Shown in pieces: positions 1-6,022 of a stretch of DNA of 6,022 bases. The stretch's first letter is position 1; the number at the start of each line of letters is the position of its first letter. A program made the translations under genes and the position numbers. The notes under the pieces are model-generated. The model saw only the letters and a list, made by a program, of their open reading frames with translations, was not told where the DNA came from and did not search any database. The stretch comes from Verrucomicrobiota bacterium (GTDB lineage: Bacteria; Verrucomicrobiota; Verrucomicrobiia; Limisphaerales; AV2): positions 1 through 6,022 of the forward strand of contig QHPW01000329.1 in NCBI GenBank assembly GCA_003219675.1, written 5' to 3'.

Positions 1-2
1 GG

Positions 3-449
3 ATTTACGTCCAGGTACGGCGCAGTCGTCCGCTGGCGATGCTGCACGCGTTCGACGCGCCGGTGATGGAAGTGAACTGCGAGCGCCGCCAATCGTCCAC
101 CGTCGCGACGCAATCGCTCATGCTGATGAACAGCCAGTTCATCCTCGACCAGGCCGCGCGCTTCGCACAGCGCTTGCACGCGGAAGCCGCGGACGACCGC
201 GTCCGCGAGGTGACTCGCGCCTGGCAACTGGCCTTCAGCCGAAATCCGACCGTATCGGAGCTGGCCGACGCGCTCGAATTTCTATCGCGACAGGTGGACC
301 ACCTGCAAACGGTGGTCGAGGAGACGGACGAGCAGGCGAAGAAGAACGAAAAAGCCAAACCTGCCCCGAAACCCCCGCCCGAACTGCAAGCCCTCACTGA
401 GCTCTGCCAGGCGTTGCTCAGTGCGAACGAATTCCTCTACGTGGACTGA
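3..449 (+). CDS. PSD1/DUF1553-domain protein, C-terminal part (5' end outside window)
   Basis: The frame is already open at the left edge, first full codon at base 3, and gives 148 residues before TGA at 447-449. The ATG at base 39 is internal, because family-typical sequence (IYVQVRRSRPLAM) lies before it. The segment with CERRQSSTVATQSLMLMNS, the following W-x-LAFSRNPT helix and the terminal LCQALLSANEFLYVD are the hallmark C-terminus of PSD1 (DUF1553) proteins. In Planctomycetota and Verrucomicrobiota these are large exported proteins, usually carrying a planctomycete-type cytochrome c domain and DUF1549 further upstream. They are often linked genomically to polysaccharide breakdown, but their biochemical role is not firmly established. 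A charged Lys/Pro/Glu-rich linker lies about 35 residues before the end. The C-terminus is intact. The usual partner gene, a DUF1501 (Tat-exported sulfatase-like) protein, is not found immediately downstream. Family assignment is confident; function is not. Confidence 0.93.
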   Translation: MYVQVRRSRPLAMLHAFDAPVMEVNCERRQSSTVATQSLMLMNSQFILDQAARFAQRLHAEAADDRVREVTRAWQLAFSRNPTVSELADALEFLSRQVDHLQTVVEETDEQAKKNEKAKPAPKPPPELQALTELCQALLSANEFLYVD

Positions 450-560
450 TGGGGAGCGCAGCCGCCTCGGCTGCTGTTCGACGCGCCCTCGCGTCGAACC
501 GTTCCTGATCTGCCGGGCGGGGGGCGCCCGACAGAACACGCGAGGCGCGTGTGTTCCCCA
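450..560. repeat. cluster of four consecutive inverted repeats with a closing 6-bp stem
   Basis: This 111-base block begins at the base after the PSD1 stop codon. Four hairpins follow one another: 458-464 with 468-474 (7 bp, 3-base loop), 476-485 with 490-499 (10 bp perfect, 4-base loop), 509-519 with 525-535 (10 of 11 pairs, five-G loop), and 534-539 with 551-556 (6 bp, extended inward by 3 pairs with a bulge). The outermost bases TGGGGA (450-455) and TCCCCA (555-560) are also complementary, so the block could fold as one multibranched, cloverleaf-like structure. The third and fourth stems share one or two bases, so they are partly alternative. It may act as a bidirectional terminator or mRNA stabiliser, or be a REP/MITE-like dispersed element. 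No transposase and no clear target-site duplication flank it. Confidence 0.75.
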
Positions 561-825
561 ATGAGCAAAAAACATCCGTGCTTTCCTGGAGATTCGCGGA
601 CAGCCCGGCAGTCCTTTTACAGCTCAACGCCGGAGTTGCGCGAATCGGGTTGCCTGCTTATGCTCGCAATGATTCAACCATGATCTGTTTCCATTTCCGC
701 CTCTTCCGTCTGCGTGGAGCAGGACCCGGTGAAGTCGTGGTGAAAGGTTTGACGGCGCGCGAAATGATTGGCACGCACCGAAATTAAGATTAACAGAGGA
801 CAAACAACGACGCACAACTGGTCCT
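561..825. other. intergenic stretch, no supported gene
   Basis: This is the rest of the 376-base gap between the PSD1 stop and the next start. It holds a 40-codon ATG-to-TGA frame (561-683, starting MSKKH) without a Shine-Dalgarno sequence and rich in Ser, Arg and Pro; I do not call it a gene. Base composition becomes more A+T-rich towards 780-810, where a promoter for the following membrane-protein gene would lie. A TTGACG at 749-754 has no -10 hexamer at a normal distance, so no promoter is called. Confidence 0.5.
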
Positions 826-1278
826 ATGACTGACCGTCGCACTTTCCCGCTTGGCGCGATCATCCTCGCCATTGTTCCACTGGCCGCGCTTGCGGCGGGG
901 TTTGCGGTTCTCAGTACCGCCAGCGTTTCTGCCGGTGATTGGGACCGATATGAACGCTATCGAGAGTTTTGGGGTGGGAACCCTGCCGAAGTCTATAGCC
1001 ACTGGCTCGACATGGTTTTGATGTCAGGCAACGCCGCCGCAATAGCCTGGTTGTTGAGTGCGGAGGCCTTCTGTCGCCGGAACCGGGCGCAACATAAATG
1101 GCTGGTCACGCTCACGTATGCGTGCGCGATTCTCGGCGTCGTCTTGAGCGGGGCCATTGCACTCGTGCCCAGGAAAATGGGCGCACGGCTTGCGCCCCTA
1201 CTTCGCGCGGGCGAATTTGTGGAGGTGACCGAACTGACTCCACTCCGTCACAATGAGGTTGCCGTCTTTGTCGATTGA
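826..1278 (+). CDS. small predicted inner-membrane protein, unknown family
   Basis: This 150-residue frame has three hydrophobic segments, roughly residues 10-32, 63-82 and 92-114. A charged aromatic loop (DWDRYERYREFW, residues 38-49) lies between the first two and an Arg/His-rich loop (83-91) before the third. I recognise no family or catalytic motif. The pattern suggests a small integral membrane protein. No good ribosome binding site precedes the ATG: AGAGGA at 795-800 is about 25 bases away, so the start is uncertain. Third-position G+C looks lower than in the neighbouring genes. The last 26 codons (1198-1278) are antisense to the end of the convergent NHL gene, and codons around 118-124 coincide with that gene's terminator hairpin. 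The true ancestral protein may therefore have ended near residue 117, with the present tail acquired by loss of a stop codon. A spurious frame is possible but less likely, given the three well-formed helices. Confidence 0.55.
   Translation: MTDRRTFPLGAIILAIVPLAALAAGFAVLSTASVSAGDWDRYERYREFWGGNPAEVYSHWLDMVLMSGNAAAIAWLLSAEAFCRRNRAQHKWLVTLTYACAILGVVLSGAIALVPRKMGARLAPLLRAGEFVEVTELTPLRHNEVAVFVD
1171..1197 (-). terminator. intrinsic-type terminator of the NHL propeller gene
   Basis: Read on the minus strand, a perfect 7-bp stem starts at the base right after the TAG stop (bases 1197-1191 pair with 1185-1179, 5-base loop). It is followed by ATTTTCCT. The GC-rich stem and short U-run fit a weak rho-independent terminator. 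It lies inside the convergent membrane-protein frame. On the plus strand the stem is not followed by a T-run, so it should act only on the minus-strand transcript. Confidence 0.5.
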
Positions 1279-2157
1279 AGCGCCGTGCGGCGAGTTGCAG
1301 ACGCCGTCCGTCCACTGGTCCTGCGGGAGGCCGAAATTCGCGCGCTGTTTCTCGTTGGGATTGTCGCCGACTTGCGCTACGATGGCGCCGTCCTTGTCCA
1401 GAACCGTGACCCGCCCTTGCAACTCCGGAATCACGGCGTAATCGCCCCGGATATGCACGGCGGCGGGCATGCGCAGGTCTTTCTGGATGACGCGTACGAA
1501 GTTGCCATCGAGGTCCCAGTATTCCACGCGATTGTTGTTGCGGTTGCAAACCAGCAACAGCGGCTTGCCCGGGCGTGTGTCCAGCGCAATGCCGTGACAG
1601 GTCTTGAATTTTCCTTCCGCTTCGCCCGGTCCCCCAAACGCTTTCACGAACTTGCGGTCCTTGTCGAACTTCAGCACATAGTTCGACCCGTAGCCATCGG
1701 CGACGAAGATCGAGCCATCGGGCGCGACGGTGACGGCGCAGGGATTGAACCCCTTCTCATCTTTATAGATGCCCGCCTCCTGCGGAAAGTGAATCGCCCA
1801 CACCTGCTCGCCATCGAGCTTGAGCTTGACCACCTCGTGATCGGAGTGGCGCGCGCAGTAAAGGTATTCAGTCCCATGCTCCTCGCGCACCTCCAGCCCG
1901 TGAATCCGCGTCGGACCGACGGCGCGCAAGAACTTGCCATTGGGCGAAAAGATCACGATGCCGCGTTCGGTGTCGGTGGTGACGTAGATATTTCCCGCTT
2001 TGTCCATCACCACGCCGCCGTGGCAAGGGCCAAGCGGTTTGCTGCCGGGATTTTGCTCGAAGAAACCGGGTGTGATCGAGTATTTGAGCTCGGCGGCAAA
2101 AGTCGCGGTTGATACCAGGGCGATGATGCTCAGCAGGGAATGTGCAATGCGATTCAT
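1198..2157 (-). CDS. exported NHL-repeat six-bladed beta-propeller, PAL-like
   Basis: The product has 319 residues. A signal peptide is evident: basic start MNRIAH, hydrophobic core to about residue 20, and likely cleavage near ATFA-AEL, so the mature protein is exported. The rest is a series of NHL-type blades, with repeated [DG]-x-x-GN-[IL]-x-V strands at about 51-61, 146-154 and 297-305. A small residue plus HG turn recurs at H46, H86, H188 and H291. The block VAPDGSIFVADGYGSNYVLK (144-163), followed by CHGIAL and CNRNNNR, resembles the propeller of peptidyl-alpha-hydroxyglycine alpha-amidating lyase. H86, H188 and H291 are spaced like the zinc histidines of that enzyme, and Y156 sits in its conserved DGY. 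The N-terminal catalytic Arg of PAL is not evident, so lyase activity is unproven; a non-enzymatic sensor or binding propeller is equally possible. The ATG at 2157 is supported by GAGG on the minus strand at 2169-2166, 8 bases upstream. The gene ends in a hairpin terminator and overlaps the convergent membrane-protein frame by 81 bases. Confidence 0.92.
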   Translation of the reverse strand: MNRIAHSLLSIIALVSTATFAAELKYSITPGFFEQNPGSKPLGPCHGGVVMDKAGNIYVTTDTERGIVIFSPNGKFLRAVGPTRIHGLEVREEHGTEYLYCARHSDHEVVKLKLDGEQVWAIHFPQEAGIYKDEKGFNPCAVTVAPDGSIFVADGYGSNYVLKFDKDRKFVKAFGGPGEAEGKFKTCHGIALDTRPGKPLLLVCNRNNNRVEYWDLDGNFVRVIQKDLRMPAAVHIRGDYAVIPELQGRVTVLDKDGAIVAQVGDNPNEKQRANFGLPQDQWTDGVCNSPHGASIDKDGNLIVTEWSQFGHLHKFARAK

Positions 2158-2165
2158 GGCTTGAT

Positions 2166-2169
2166 CCTC
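2166..2169 (-). promoter_or_regulatory. ribosome binding site of the NHL propeller gene
   Basis: The minus strand reads GAGG followed by 8 bases and then the ATG at 2157. This is good Shine-Dalgarno spacing and supports that start, immediately ahead of the signal peptide. Confidence 0.6.
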
Positions 2170-2199
2170 AGTTGTTCGAATTTTTCATGGAGTGGTCAG

Positions 2200-2228
2200 G
2201 TTTTAAGACCCGGGCGGCCAAATTGCAA
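2200..2228 (-). promoter_or_regulatory. candidate sigma-70-type promoter of the NHL propeller gene
   Basis: On the minus strand TTGCAA (2228-2223, 4 of 6 matches to the -35 consensus) is followed after exactly 17 bases by TAAAAC (2205-2200, 4 of 6 matches to the -10 consensus). This would start transcription near 2193 and leave a leader of about 36 bases before the ATG at 2157. The spacing is ideal but both hexamers are imperfect. Confidence 0.3.
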
Positions 2229-2274
2229 TCGCGGAAACGTTCTACACACACTCCCGAAGAACCGAACCTGCCGC

Positions 2275-2400
2275 CGGCTGTTCTCTCTCCCCGTGGGCGG
2301 CGTCAGGGTGAGGGGAATCGACTTGCCGTTCAACACCGCGACTCTGACCCTTCCCGAAATGTCGAACTTCGCGAGTCCCCCGGCAGAGCCGGAGGTTTCT
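2275..2400. repeat. repeat-like, hairpin-rich intergenic sequence
   Basis: This block fills much of the 321-base divergent gap between the NHL gene and the metallohydrolase gene. It contains a pyrimidine-rich TCTCTCTCCCC run answered by GTGAGGGGA (2288-2292 pairs with 2312-2316). Further on is a compact 5-bp hairpin CCGGC-AGA-GCCGG (2380-2392) followed by AGGTTTCT. CTCTCCCC...GTGAGGGG blocks of this style are widespread as dispersed non-coding repeats in bacterial genomes. That resemblance is from memory, and only one copy lies in this window. Two short open frames cross it (2140-2406 and 2142-2447) but show no protein-like composition or ribosome binding site. Confidence 0.35.
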
Positions 2401-2427
2401 CAATGACAATCAGCGCAAATCAGCCCT

Positions 2428-2460
2428 CGGCCCCGACGCCCGATTGACTCTCCGGGGCCG
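2428..2460. repeat. 8-bp perfect inverted repeat upstream of the metallohydrolase start
   Basis: CGGCCCCG at 2428-2435 is perfectly complementary to CGGGGCCG at 2453-2460, with a 17-base loop. It ends 18 bases before the ATG at 2479. It could be an operator, a leader hairpin hindering ribosome access, or the end of the repeat-like block before it. The sequence does not decide between these. Confidence 0.4.
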
Positions 2461-2478
2461 CGGAATAAGCTCGCTGCC

Positions 2479-4897
2479 ATGAAGACCGCGCCATTCTCCG
2501 AAACCTGCGCCACTGCAGAGGGCATTTCGCTCCCGCTGTTACGGCTTCCCCTCGCCTGTCTCGCCCTGTGGGTTTGCGTGATCGTCCCGGTTGCATCCGC
2601 CCGCGGCGCGCCCGAACAGCGTGCCTTCGGCCCCATCCAGCCGCGTCTCTCGCCCGACGGGCAACAAATCGCGTTGTCATGGCAGGGAGCCATCTGCCGG
2701 ATGAGCGCGTCGGGCGGCACGCTGACCGTGCTCACGCGAGGCGAAGGCTTCGATATCGAGCCGGCGTGGTCGCCGGACGGGACCACCATAGCATTCATCA
2801 ACTCCGCGAACTTCTTCGGCGGCCAATTGCAGTGGATCAATGCCGAGGACGGTTCCGCCCGCAAGTTGCCTGCCTCCGTCCGCGCGCAAGGCAAGCTGCA
2901 CTTTCATCCCGCTTCAGCAAGGAGGGCGCGCCGAACCGCCTCGCGTGGCTCGACCTGGCGAGCGGTGCGCTCGCGCCGGTCGAAGGGCTTCCGCAGAACT
3001 GGCAGACGCCGCAGATGCCGGTCACGCTTTCGCACGACGGCGAATGGCTGCTCTACGCGCTGCACCGGGACCTGCCTGACGAGCAGGGTGGCAACAACGG
3101 CCCCTGCGCGGATCTCTGGAAACTTTCGACGCGCGGCGGCGCGCCGCAGCTCGTCACGCGCTGGCTCGCGCGCATTTATCAACTGGCCTGGGACGCGCAG
3201 GGAACCGGTTGCTACGCCGTCACCGACCTCGGCGCGTCGCACCGTGATCTCTGGCACATCCCGCTCGCCAACCCGCAGCGCGACGCGCAGAAGATCACGT
3301 CCGGCCAGGCGGACGAGGACTGGCCTTCTGTCGAGACCGACGGCCGTTTCCTCCTGCACACCGAGAACCCTGAAGGCGCGACTGCGCTCGTGTTGATGGA
3401 CTTCATTCACAATGAGAACACGACGTTATCGGTGGAGGAGCTGGAATTCGAAAGGGCCTACCGCGAGCAGATCGTCTTGCTGCGACTGCAAGTGGGCGAC
3501 CGGGACAAACCTTCGGTCGCGGCGAAGGTGTCGCTGAAGCGCAAAGACGGCAAGTTCTTCGCGCCGGCCGGTTCGCTCTACCGCTTCACCGGCGGACGGA
3601 TGCATTTCTACACGCGCGGATCGACGGCGCTGCTCCTGCCGGCGGGCGCCTACGAGATCATGGCCTGGCGCGGGCCGGAGCACCGCGTCTTCCGGAAGGA
3701 GATCGAATTACAACGCGGAAAGAGCGAGGTTCTTGAAGTCAAGTTCGAGCGCTGGACCGACGCATGGTCGCGCGGCTGGTACTCCGGCGAGAACCACATT
3801 CACGCCAATTACGGCTATGGCCCCTGGTATAACACCCCCGCCAGCATCCTTGACATGTGCGAGGCCGAGGACTTGAACGTGTGCAACCTCATGGTCGCGA
3901 ACTCGGACGGTGACGGGGTGTTCGACCGCGAGTTTTTCCGCGGCCGGCTCGACGCGCGCTCGACGCCGCGCACGTTGCTTTACTGGAACCAGGAGTTCCG
4001 CAGCACCATCTGGGGCCACATGACCTTCGGCAACCTCGGCCAGCTCGTGGAACCCATCTTCACCGGGTTCAAGGACACGACCAACCCGTGGGACATCCCG
4101 ACCAACGCCGACCTGGCCGATCGCACACGCGCGCAGGGCGGCATCGCCAGCTATACGCATCCCGCGAACAACCTCGATGACCCATACGGCACCGCTTATT
4201 CCGCCAAGGGCCTCCCGGTGGACGTGGCTCTAGGGCGCATTGACACCATCGACGTGATGGGCTCCGGCTACGCGGCGAGCGTGCCGTTATGGTATCGCGT
4301 CCTCAACTGCGGCTTCCAGGTTCCGGCGACCGCGGGCACGGACTGCTTCCTGAACCGCATCAACAGCTCGCCTCCGGGTTGGGGCCGCTGCTATGTGCGC
4401 CTGCCAGACAAGTTCGACTACAAAACCTGGATTGATGGCGAGCGCGCGGGTCGCTCGTTCATCAGCAACGGCCCGATGCTCGAACTCACCGTCGGCGACT
4501 CCGCGCCCGGTGACACAATTAAACTCACCGCTCCGCAGATTATCCGTGTCCGCGCCGGCGGCTGGTCGCAAGCGCCATTGGATAAGACAAACTGGAACTC
4601 ACGCTCGACCACGAGTTGCGTCTTGACCGCACCGGCTGGGTAGCCGCGCGTGTGAGCGGCCCGCCGGTGCCTGACTTCGCAGTCGGACCGCAACAGGCGC
4701 ACGCGAACCCGGTTTACGTCGAGCTCGCCGGCAGCAAACTCGACTCGAAGGCCGACGCGGAATACTTTCTGGCCTGGATTGACCGGCTCGAAGCGGACTT
4801 GAATCGCCGCGACCGGATGCACACGGGCAAGGACCACGTCGCGATGCAACTCGAAGCGGCGCGCGACGTGTATCGGAAGCTTGCGGACAGGAGGTGA
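2479..4897 (+). pseudogene. exported PD40 propeller-PHP metallohydrolase (CehA/McbA-like), disrupted by two frame changes
   Basis: Read through two shifts, this is one protein of about 806 residues. Residues 1-145 use the frame of the ATG at 2479. The reading then moves back one base near 2913, making HFHPA continue as FSKEGAPNRLAWL. It moves back again between 4584 and 4592 and ends at TGA 4895-4897. Residues 1-41 form a long signal peptide (core about 22-40, VASA). Residues 50 to about 325 are TolB/PD40 blades (RLSPDGQQIAL, AWSPDGTTIAF, TLSHDGEWLL). About 336-412 is a beta-rich linker ending in LPAGAYEIMAWRGPEHR. About 430-690 is a PHP-type phosphoesterase domain with likely metal ligands H440 and H442 (NHIHANYG), E506 (WNQEF), H514 (GHM), H561 (YTHPAN) and D622 (AGTD). 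A helical tail (AEYFLAWIDRLEADL...ARDVYRKLADRR) closes it. Known relatives include the carbaryl esterase CehA; the substrate here is unknown and probably periplasmic. The catalytic region is intact. No slippery heptamer suits programmed shifting, so assembly error or genuine decay are the options. The ATG has no strong ribosome binding site; an in-frame stop at 2404 bounds the start. Confidence 0.85.
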
Positions 4898-5039
4898 CCC
4901 CTCGAGATCGGCTCGCTCGGCTTCCGTTTATGACCGAACCCTCCGCGGTGCCTCCTCCGGGAACACTCGTTGGATGGAGTCGTTTCGTGGGGTCGCGGAC
5001 ATCGCGGGTTGAATTCAAAGCCGGGAGGATCCGCGCCGC

Positions 5040-6022
5040 TCAGGGCAGGCGAACCACCCGGAAGAATTCCTGAGTCGCCGTGCTCGCGGGAAATTGCAGT
5101 TCGCGTGCTCCCTCGGGGAAGGGCTGCCCAAGCCCAGACCATGAACCTCCAATCGTCAGCGCGTGTTCGAGCTGGTACTGGCCCGGCGTTTGGGCGTTTA
5201 ACCGCAGCGCCACCGTCCCGCTGATAACGGCGACGCTTTCGAAGCGGGCCGGCTGTTCGCTGACGCCCGCCAGGGTTGTGCGCACCAGCACCACGCCGCT
5301 GCCGGTCCGAAACGCCAGCCCGTCCGCCCCCCACCGGCAGAGGCTGGAAGCAGCGCCGCTGACGCCCGCGAGCAGGTTCGACCCGACGCGCGAGAACGTG
5401 GACGCATCATACGCCGCCAACGTCGAATCAAGGAACCCTCGCTCAATGAACACGGCCCGCTGGCTCGCTGGATCGACCAGCGGCGCTGTGGCCGAAAGGG
5501 ACAGTCCGTTGAATCGCCCAAGGGCCTGGCCGGATTCGGCGTCGAAGACGCTCCCTCCGGGGAAGTAGATGCGACCGTTTGCAACCGTGAAGCCAGTGGT
5601 TCCCGACTCTGCGACGTTCTGTAGAAAGCCGAGCGACTGGACCCCCGAGTCATCCACCTCGAGTCGCTGCAATCCAAACAAATCGCCATAGCCATAAAGC
5701 CGGCTGGCGCTGGAGAACGCGACGAAACTGATGCTTCCCTGGCCGATGCCCTCGGCCAGTGCGCGGTCGTCTCGGAAGAATGACAGGCCATTACTGCCGT
5801 TCCCGGTTCGACGCGCCACGCTTACCTCGGAGGAATGCCCCGGGCGCACGGCAAGGTCGTTGGCGAAGCGCACTCCGCCAAAACCGTCCGCGCCCAGCGG
5901 AATCGTCAGGTCGCGCCGAAGCTGCGGCAACTCGAAGCGCCGTACTTCGGAGAGTCCGTCATAGCCCACATAAAGATATTTTCCATCGTCAGAAACGGCG
6001 AGCTGCGACGGCCGGTTTCCCA
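5040..6022 (-). CDS. YVTN/PD40-like beta-propeller surface protein, C-terminal part (5' end outside window)
   Basis: The frame is open at the right edge and gives 326 residues before TGA at 5042-5040. A GTG at 5969 would start a shorter frame, but the preceding codons (SQLAVSDDGKYLYV) are a typical YVTN/PD40 blade, so the gene continues beyond the window. Further blades are weakly conserved: DLAVRPG, FVAFSSASRLYGYG, FTVANGRIYFPGGSVFDAESG, GADGLAFRTGSGVVLVRTTL. The last 45 or so residues form a compact beta module (YQLEHALTIGGSWSGLGQ...ATQEFFRVVRLP). This is the kind of C-terminal module that ends many large exported verrucomicrobial proteins, in which 'FYRV' or 'FFRV' near the terminus is characteristic. 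Role is unknown; adhesion or carbohydrate binding at the surface is a guess. It converges on the disrupted metallohydrolase gene with a 142-base gap, in which I see no convincing terminator. Confidence 0.8.
   Translation of the reverse strand, partial: GNRPSQLAVSDDGKYLYVGYDGLSEVRRFELPQLRRDLTIPLGADGFGGVRFANDLAVRPGHSSEVSVARRTGNGSNGLSFFRDDRALAEGIGQGSISFVAFSSASRLYGYGDLFGLQRLEVDDSGVQSLGFLQNVAESGTTGFTVANGRIYFPGGSVFDAESGQALGRFNGLSLSATAPLVDPASQRAVFIERGFLDSTLAAYDASTFSRVGSNLLAGVSGAASSLCRWGADGLAFRTGSGVVLVRTTLAGVSEQPARFESVAVISGTVALRLNAQTPGQYQLEHALTIGGSWSGLGQPFPEGARELQFPASTATQEFFRVVRLP

Noticed and set aside
447..683. Stop-codon readthrough (TGA) extending the PSD1 protein
   Set aside because: The protein ends in the family's typical C-terminus NEFLYVD at this TGA, so the stop is the true end.
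551..787. A 78-codon plus-strand frame starting inside the hairpin cluster
   Set aside because: No ribosome binding site, no domain, start codon inside a stem; best explained by chance in GC-rich DNA.
749..793. Sigma-70 promoter (TTGACG) or a sigma-54-like TGGCAC element upstream of the membrane-protein gene
   Set aside because: No -10 hexamer at 15-19 bases from TTGACG, and no TTGC element at the required distance from TGGCAC.
1285..2112. A 275-codon plus-strand open frame
   Set aside because: It is the antisense of the NHL propeller gene, which has a signal peptide, ribosome binding site, repeats and terminator. The antisense translation has no recognisable domain.
2140..2447. Two overlapping 88- and 101-codon plus-strand frames
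   Set aside because: Both start inside the divergent NHL gene and cross repeat-like DNA, with no protein-like composition.
2905..2925. Programmed -1 ribosomal frameshift
   Set aside because: No X-XXY-YYZ slippery heptamer at the junction, and a second shift occurs in the same gene, which fits error or decay better.
2904..3410. A 168-codon minus-strand frame
   Set aside because: It is antisense to the PD40 propeller coding sequence and Arg-rich, a typical shadow frame.
3708..4160. A 150-codon minus-strand frame
   Set aside because: It is antisense to the PHP domain, whose metal-binding motifs prove the plus strand is coding.

Overview
The window is about 60% G+C and reads like a soil or freshwater Verrucomicrobiota genome, probably the Pedosphaerae/Limisphaerales group. 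This is inferred from gene content only. It holds the C-terminus of a PSD1/DUF1553 protein of the planctomycete-cytochrome type, several exported beta-propeller proteins, and a propeller ending in a short 'YQLE...FFRV' module that is common in large verrucomicrobial surface proteins. No rRNA, tRNA, CRISPR array, transposase, phage or defence gene is visible.

Layout, left to right. (1) 3-449 +, C-terminal part of a PSD1 (DUF1553) protein. (2) 450-825, non-coding; its first 111 bases form a dense cluster of four consecutive hairpins enclosed by a 6-bp inverted repeat. (3) 826-1278 +, a small three-helix membrane protein of unknown family. Its last 26 codons run antisense into the next gene. (4) 1198-2157 -, an exported NHL-type six-bladed propeller resembling the peptidyl-alpha-hydroxyglycine alpha-amidating lyase (PAL) fold, with a candidate promoter, a clear ribosome binding site and a hairpin terminator. 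(5) 2158-2478, a divergent intergenic region containing repeat-like, hairpin-rich sequence. (6) 2479-4897 +, a large exported PD40-propeller plus PHP-type (CehA/McbA-like) metallohydrolase gene, broken by two frame changes, near 2913 and near 4586. (7) 4898-5039, a 142-base gap in which I see no feature. (8) 5040-6022 -, the C-terminal part of an exported YVTN/PD40-like propeller protein that enters from the right edge.

The genes do not form one operon: strands alternate (+ + - + -). The common theme is exported, propeller-based or polymer-degrading proteins rather than one pathway. I do not see a convincing new multi-gene system. The items most worth a second look are the 450-560 hairpin cluster, the PAL-like histidine/tyrosine spacing in the NHL protein, and the two lesions in the metallohydrolase gene, the second of which looks more like a small internal deletion than a single-base error.
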